This document shows, piece by piece, positions 14,534 through 18,540 of a stretch of DNA of 18,540 bases (position 1 is its first letter; the number at the start of each line of letters is the position of its first letter). A program made the position numbers and the translations under genes. This DNA is from JAHEDH01 sp965364515 (lineage in GTDB: Bacteria; Actinomycetota; Acidimicrobiia; Spongiisociales; ZC4RG35): positions 1 to 18,540 of the forward strand of contig CBDTXZ010000049.1 of the NCBI GenBank assembly GCA_965364515.1. Direction: 5' to 3'. The notes under the pieces are model-generated. The model ran no database searches. It was given only the letters and a program-made list of their open reading frames with translations, and was not told the origin of the DNA.

Positions 14534-15318
14534 GTCTCCCCGAGGATCAGGTCGAGCGCAACCGCCTCGAGGTCGGCCCGGCCGAGTCGCACCCGCACGT
14601 GCGGACGGTCCCCGGATTCGGCCCACGAGACGAACACCCCGTCAGGGGTCCCGTGAACGGAGACGGCCAGATCGAACGACCCGTTGTCGGCATTGTGCGT
14701 GGACCTCAGCAGAACGGTGTGCAGGGCCCGCTCGGCGAGGGCATCGGCGTCGGGGCGAAGGTCATCTCGATGCGCGGCCCGCATCGGCCGATCAGAGACC
14801 GGACCGGCGGTGCCGTGGCGGTCGAGAATGGCGCCGAGCGCATTCGAAGCCGAGCCAGGGCTCTGGAGGATGAAGTCGTGGAACCCACCATCGGCGACCT
14901 CCTCGGTCAGCACGAGCGACGGAGAGACCAGCCCGAAGGCATACCGGATCGATTCGTCACCCGGAACGTCCAGCCGGAGCCTGGTCACCAGCGGTGCGGC
15001 CGAACGCAGATCGGCGAGCACCGAGTATGCACCGGCGAACTCGAGGCTCGACGGTTCCTCGGGGTCGACGTCCACCATGCCTTTGGCGATGAGCGAGCGG
15101 AGCCCAGAATCGGTTGCGACCTGGCGAGCCCGATCGTCGAGCGTGGACAGATATGGCTCGTCCATCGCCGGATCGGGGGTCGATTCACCGTTGCGGAGCC
15201 AATACAGCTCCTCGTCGGTGAGACAGTCGATGAGGACGTCACCGTCGATCACGGCGTCCTCGAGGTCTTCGAGCGACACGTCGTGATTCGACGCCACGAT
15301 TGAGAAGAGGGAGTCCAT
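14521..15318 (-). CDS. acidic protein of unknown function downstream of mscS
   Basis: I do not recognise this 265-residue protein. It has no signal peptide or membrane helix and is notably acidic, with stretches such as SLEDLEDAVIDGDVLIDCL near the N-terminus. The C-terminal half alternates short hydrophobic strands and charged turns (DLAVSVHGTPDGVFVSW, PHVRVRLGRADLEAVALDLI), suggesting a beta-rich fold. Third-position GC is high and the frame is clean, so it is a real gene. Two starts are possible: ATG at 15318, beginning MDSLFSIVASNH, or GTG at 15348, adding 10 residues; neither has a good Shine-Dalgarno. It lies 52 bp (or 22 bp) behind the MscS gene on the same strand and is probably co-transcribed with it. 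A soluble partner or modulator of the channel is possible but unproven. Confidence 0.78.
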   Translation of the reverse strand: MDSLFSIVASNHDVSLEDLEDAVIDGDVLIDCLTDEELYWLRNGESTPDPAMDEPYLSTLDDRARQVATDSGLRSLIAKGMVDVDPEEPSSLEFAGAYSVLADLRSAAPLVTRLRLDVPGDESIRYAFGLVSPSLVLTEEVADGGFHDFILQSPGSASNALGAILDRHGTAGPVSDRPMRAAHRDDLRPDADALAERALHTVLLRSTHNADNGSFDLAVSVHGTPDGVFVSWAESGDRPHVRVRLGRADLEAVALDLILGETPTV

Positions 15319-15370
15319 GTGCCGCTGCAACGCTATCGGCGGGCTCACGGGAATTGGCGGACTCGGAGTC

Positions 15371-16276
15371 TCAGTCGGGCCGCTCTCGCTCGACCCGGAG
15401 CGGGTCGGAGATCACATTGCGAATCGTCGGGTAGGCGAGGTCGACGGTCGGTTCCGCATCGAACGACTCGAGGATCGCCCGCCACAGTTGGTCGCTGACA
15501 TGACGACGTTGCCTGGCGGGAACCAGGTATCGGCCGTAGATCATCACGCCGGAGTCCTTCACCGTGACATAGGTGTTCGGAGTGAGATGGGTGTATCGGA
15601 TGAGGTAGTGATGGGCTGCTTGACGAATGGCTCTGGCGATGGTCCCGTCGGTCGTGTCGGGGGCGTGTTCGGTCATCGCCTGGCGCACGATCTCCTCGGT
15701 GCGCTTCCAGTCCGACTCGAAGGTCACCATCACACCGATCTCGTCCCAGATGTAGGGGAAACCCTCCGTGAAGTTGGTGACCTGTTCGGAGAAGACCTTC
15801 CCGTTCGGGACGTGGACGAGCCTGCCGGTGGATTGGTCCGCATCGACCCATGCTCCGATCTCGAGCATCGTGAACCGGAAGACCCTGATGTCGACGATGT
15901 CACCCGCCCGGCCCTCGATCTCGATGCGGTCGCCGACCTTGAACGGGCGCCGAACCACGATGAACGCCCACCCGGCCATGTTCTCGAGAACGTCGGCGAG
16001 CGCGATCGCGATACCGGCGGAGAGGATCCCGAGATAGGTGCCGAGGTTGGCTCCGCGTTCCGTCCAGATCGTGAAGATCGAATAGGCACCGATGGCGAAC
16101 GCGGTGTAGGCCATCCACTTCCGGGTCCTGAAGTACGACGCCGAGTCCTCGAGCCGTCCATGGATCGCTCTCAGCACGGCCCACCGCACCAACAAGAGGA
16201 GTGCGATGACGACGACCGTCTGAACCATCTTGGTCGAGTCGTTCATCTGATCCCACAGTGATTCGAGCAGTTCCAC
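15371..16276 (-). CDS. small-conductance mechanosensitive channel (MscS family)
   Basis: A 301-residue inner-membrane channel that would release solutes under hypo-osmotic stress. Three helices are visible: about residues 17-37 (MVQTVVVIALLLLVRWAVL), 56-72, and the pore-lining third helix within 78-107 (LGILSAGIAIALADVLENMAGW). The MscS beta-domain signature PFKVGDRIEIEG..GDIVDI follows at 111-130, then VHVPNGKVFSEQVTNFT. Length is close to E. coli MscS (286). The frame is open to 16405, but the upstream part overlaps the divergent oligopeptidase gene and lacks membrane-protein character. The GTG at 16276 is preceded by a TACCAT hexamer 7 nt away, suggesting a leaderless start; an ATG at 16246 is the alternative. 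An unknown acidic protein follows in the same operon. Confidence 0.9.
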   Translation of the reverse strand: MELLESLWDQMNDSTKMVQTVVVIALLLLVRWAVLRAIHGRLEDSASYFRTRKWMAYTAFAIGAYSIFTIWTERGANLGTYLGILSAGIAIALADVLENMAGWAFIVVRRPFKVGDRIEIEGRAGDIVDIRVFRFTMLEIGAWVDADQSTGRLVHVPNGKVFSEQVTNFTEGFPYIWDEIGVMVTFESDWKRTEEIVRQAMTEHAPDTTDGTIARAIRQAAHHYLIRYTHLTPNTYVTVKDSGVMIYGRYLVPARQRRHVSDQLWRAILESFDAEPTVDLAYPTIRNVISDPLRVERERPD

Positions 16277-16283
16277 GCATGCG

Positions 16284-16289
16284 ATGGTA
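16284..16289 (-). promoter_or_regulatory. candidate -10 element for leaderless mscS mRNA
   Basis: TACCAT on the minus strand ends 7 nt before the GTG at 16276, and there is no Shine-Dalgarno. It mirrors the arrangement of the divergent oligopeptidase gene. No clear -35 is seen. Confidence 0.38.
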
Positions 16290-16330
16290 TCGACCGCGGC
16301 CGTCGATGCGGACTGGGCGGATCCCCCTTC

Positions 16331-16336
16331 TACGCT
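16331..16336 (+). promoter_or_regulatory. candidate -10 element for leaderless oligopeptidase B mRNA
   Basis: TACGCT ends 7 nt before the ATG at 16344, with no Shine-Dalgarno between. The two divergent -10 candidates are 41 bp apart, so their upstream regions overlap. A weak -35 (CGGACT, 16309-16314) is 16 bp upstream. Confidence 0.4.
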
Positions 16337-16343
16337 GTCGACG

Positions 16344-18368
16344 ATGGACGCCCCCATCGCCCCACGCCGTTCGACAATGCGCGAGTTGCACGGCGAGAGC
16401 CTCATCGACGACTACGCCTGGCTTCGGGACCGCTCCGATTCGGCGACGATCGAATACCTCGTGGCGGAGAACGAATTCACCGAAGCCTCGATGTCGCATC
16501 TCGCCGAACTCCGGCAACGCATCTTCGAGGAGATCCGGTCACGGGTGCTCGAGGACGACGTCTCGGCGCCCGCCAAGCGAGGCGAGTGGTGGTACGCCTC
16601 GGAGACTGCCGAAGGGTCGCAGTACCCGACACTCGTCCGCATGAAGGGCGCCCCCGACGGTGAACGCCACGTCGTCCTCGACGTCAACGCCCTCGCAGAG
16701 GACCACGACTACACCCAACTCGGCACCTACAACATCAGCCCGAGCCAGCGGTACGTCATGTACTCGGTCGACCACGACGGCAGCGAGTCCTATCAATTGC
16801 GGATTCGCGAACTGGAGACGGGACGCGATCTGGAGGATCGGGTGGACGGCACCTACTACTCGACGGCGTGGTCGGCGGACGAGCGCTACGTCTTCTACAC
16901 GACCGTCGATGCCGCCCATCGGCCGCACCGCGTCTGGCGGCACGAGGTCGGGACGGATTCGAGCTCAGACACGATCGTGATGGAGGAACCCGACAATCGG
17001 ATGTTTCTCTCGGTCGGCACGACCAACGACGATCGATATCTGACGATCTCGGCGTCATCGGCCGAGACGGCGAGCGCCTGGTTTCTCGATTCGGAGAACC
17101 CGACCGGAGCCTTCTCCGAGGTGATTCCTCGCAAGGAAGGAATCGAATACACGGTCGAGCACAGAGAAGACACCTGGCTGATCGTCACCGACGAGAACGC
17201 CCCGAACGGCAGGCTGGTGGCGATCGACGTCGACACGGGGCACGAACGAGAGCTCATCGGCCACGACGACATGAAACGGATCAACGGTGTGCTTCCGCTC
17301 GCACATCACCTGGCCGTCTTCGGCCGCTCGAACGGTCTCCGCTCGATCGACATCATCGATGACGAGGGAGCAGTCCGACCGCTCACGTTCGACGAGGAGG
17401 TGTACGCGGTCGGCGGCTCCAGCAATCTCGAGTTCGACACGACCGTCCTTCGTGTGGCCTATCAATCGATGGTGACCCCCGCGCAGATCATCGACATCGA
17501 CCTCGACACCGGCGGGCGAACGCTCGTCAAGGAAATGCCCGTTCTCGGCGGCTACGACAAGACCGAGTACACATCCCGCCGGGAGTGGGCGGTCGCAGCC
17601 GACGGCACCCGGATCCCGATCTCGATCGTTCACCGCTCCGACCTCGACACGAGCACCCCGAAGCCCATGCTGCTCTATGGCTACGGCTCCTACGAGGCAT
17701 CGATGGACCCCACGTTCAGCTCGGCGCGCCTGTCGCTGCTGGACCGGGGAGTGATCTTCGCGATCGCCCACGTCCGAGGAGGGGGCGAGATGGGCCGACT
17801 CTGGCACCGGAGCGGAAAGATGGCGTCGAAGGTGAACACCTTCACCGACTTCGTCGCCTGTGCGGACCATCTCGTGGGCGCCGGGTATACGGCGTCTTCG
17901 CTGCTCGCCGCCCGAGGTGGGAGTGCAGGCGGGCTGTTGATGGGAGCCGTCATGAACCTGAGGCCCGAGCTGTTCAGGGCAGTCATCGCCCAGGTGCCTT
18001 TCGTCGACGTCATCAACACCATGCTCGACGATTCGCTTCCCCTGACGGTGATCGAGTGGGAGGAGTGGGGCAATCCCACGATCCCCGAGCAATACGAATG
18101 GATGCGGGAGTACTCCCCGTACGACAACGTCACGCCGGTCGAGTATCCGGCGATGCTGGTGACGGCAGGCCTGAACGACCCCCGAGTCGCCTACTGGGAG
18201 CCCGCGAAGTGGGTGGCCAAGCTCCGTTCGACCGCGACGTTCCGGGGACCACTCTTGCTCAAGACCGAGATGGGCGCCGGCCATGGCGGGCCGTCGGGAA
18301 GATACGACGCCTGGCGGGAAGAGGCGCTGGTGATCTCGTTCATCCTCGACCAGATCACCGATCTCTGA
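16344..18368 (+). CDS. ptrB: oligopeptidase B (S9A prolyl oligopeptidase family)
   Basis: A 674-residue cytoplasmic serine peptidase that should cleave short peptides after Arg or Lys. The N-terminal half is the beta-propeller that excludes folded proteins (repeats such as YVMYSVDHDGSESYQLRIRE and YVFYTTVDAAHRPHRVWRHE). The C-terminal alpha/beta-hydrolase domain carries the catalytic triad Ser527 in RGGSAGG, Asp612 in AGLNDPRVAYWEP and His647 in GAGHGGPSGR. Each is five residues before the E. coli enzyme's positions as I recall them, and the length matches. The stretch LLYGYGSYEASMDPTFS is diagnostic of the family. An in-frame ATG at 16284 would add 20 residues of low family similarity, so 16344 is preferred; the APIAPRRSTMRELHGE start is typical. 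It is divergent from mscS and probably monocistronic. Confidence 0.95.
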   Translation: MDAPIAPRRSTMRELHGESLIDDYAWLRDRSDSATIEYLVAENEFTEASMSHLAELRQRIFEEIRSRVLEDDVSAPAKRGEWWYASETAEGSQYPTLVRMKGAPDGERHVVLDVNALAEDHDYTQLGTYNISPSQRYVMYSVDHDGSESYQLRIRELETGRDLEDRVDGTYYSTAWSADERYVFYTTVDAAHRPHRVWRHEVGTDSSSDTIVMEEPDNRMFLSVGTTNDDRYLTISASSAETASAWFLDSENPTGAFSEVIPRKEGIEYTVEHREDTWLIVTDENAPNGRLVAIDVDTGHERELIGHDDMKRINGVLPLAHHLAVFGRSNGLRSIDIIDDEGAVRPLTFDEEVYAVGGSSNLEFDTTVLRVAYQSMVTPAQIIDIDLDTGGRTLVKEMPVLGGYDKTEYTSRREWAVAADGTRIPISIVHRSDLDTSTPKPMLLYGYGSYEASMDPTFSSARLSLLDRGVIFAIAHVRGGGEMGRLWHRSGKMASKVNTFTDFVACADHLVGAGYTASSLLAARGGSAGGLLMGAVMNLRPELFRAVIAQVPFVDVINTMLDDSLPLTVIEWEEWGNPTIPEQYEWMREYSPYDNVTPVEYPAMLVTAGLNDPRVAYWEPAKWVAKLRSTATFRGPLLLKTEMGAGHGGPSGRYDAWREEALVISFILDQITDL

Positions 18369-18462
18369 CCGTCGAAGCATCGGACAGTCCGCACTGCGTG
18401 ACGGTCAACGCCGGCCATCCGTGGTCCGGGGCCTCGAGCCACCGGATCCGGCGGGTCCGGAG

Positions 18463-18540
18463 ATGACCGGAGCCGTGTTCGAGGTTCACCCGATCGGTGG
18501 AGTCCGATCCGGCCAGGCAAGGACGGCCTCCAGCTGGGCC
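18463..18540 (+). CDS. partial TrmO/TsaA-like SAM-dependent methyltransferase (runs off right edge)
   Basis: From the ATG at 18463, 26 codons remain open to the edge: MTGAVFEVHPIGGVRSGQ followed by a short stretch ending in SSWA. The pattern F-x-V-x-PIG-x-VRS near the N-terminus is that of TrmO/TsaA (UPF0066) proteins, which methylate N6-threonylcarbamoyladenosine in tRNA, and third-position GC is high. The evidence is short. On the minus strand a 17-codon tail ending in TGA at 18488-18486 competes, but it matches no family. The 94-bp gap before this gene contains the palindrome CCGGATCCGG (18442-18451) and no clear promoter. Confidence 0.48.
   Translation, partial: MTGAVFEVHPIGGVRSGQARTASSWA

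Noticed and set aside
17055..18380. 441-codon open frame on the minus strand
   Set aside because: It is antisense to oligopeptidase B, whose catalytic triad is intact on the plus strand.
18486..18540. Minus-strand 17-codon tail ending in TGA
   Set aside because: It is too short to judge, matches no family, and competes with a better plus-strand TrmO-like start.
1..18540. CRISPR arrays, tRNA/rRNA genes, insertion sequences, toxin-antitoxin or defence genes
   Set aside because: I saw no regularly spaced repeats, cloverleaf-like sequence, transposase motif or terminal repeats, and no defence-system domains in any credible gene.

Overview
The window is high-GC bacterial DNA (about 64% by eye) with dense, short-spaced genes, GTG starts, probable leaderless starts and gene families typical of Actinomycetota. 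The mix of a cyclase/STAND/TPR protein, a small Tat-secreted LPxTG protein, an M23 peptidase with SLH-like repeats and a truncated S8 protease best fits an environmental actinobacterium, possibly of the Acidimicrobiia type. That placement is inference from gene style; there is no rRNA or other marker gene here.

Layout. 97-1918 (+) is a tightly coupled three-gene operon: a small PLDc_N membrane protein, an ABC ATPase and an ABC-2 permease, joined by two ATGA overlaps. It converges on a GH1 beta-glucosidase (1954-3318, -), with a shared hairpin between them. Upstream of the glucosidase, on the same strand, lies a large adenylate cyclase/STAND ATPase/TPR signalling protein (3471-6284, -), then a YajQ-family protein (6445-6930, -). 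Divergent from YajQ is an SDR oxidoreductase (7057-7842, +), followed by a Tat-exported LPxTG protein (7897-8502, +). A zinc-free quinone oxidoreductase (8519-side convergent, 8542-9519, -) faces it. Next comes the 5' remnant of a subtilisin-like protease (9634-10224, +), which runs into the 3' end of a thiolase (10061-11245, -). An M23 peptidase (11339-12646, +) converges on an MFS transporter (12650-13879, -), which is coupled to a membrane-anchored TlpA-like thioredoxin (13879-14445, -). Last are an uncharacterised acidic protein (14521-15318, -) behind an MscS channel (15371-16276, -), and, divergently, oligopeptidase B (16344-18368, +). The window ends inside a probable TrmO-like gene (18463 onward, +). 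A weak partial reading frame on the minus strand occupies the left edge (1-77).

How the genes relate. Most neighbours look like independent housekeeping or accessory functions. The convincing functional units are the PLDc_N-ABC operon, the TlpA-MFS pair, and the MscS-unknown pair. Several genes (7897, 11339, 16344, and the minus-strand start at 16276) lack a Shine-Dalgarno sequence and instead have a TAnnnT hexamer 6-7 nt before the start codon, which suggests leaderless transcription. The ABC operon, YajQ and thiolase have clear Shine-Dalgarno sequences.

I found no CRISPR array, insertion sequence, tRNA, rRNA, riboswitch or defence cassette, and no intergenic gap longer than about 150 bp. 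I do not see a clearly new biological system. The most interesting items are the Tat/LPxTG protein, the decapitated protease remnant, the leaderless divergent promoter pair and the unknown gene behind MscS.
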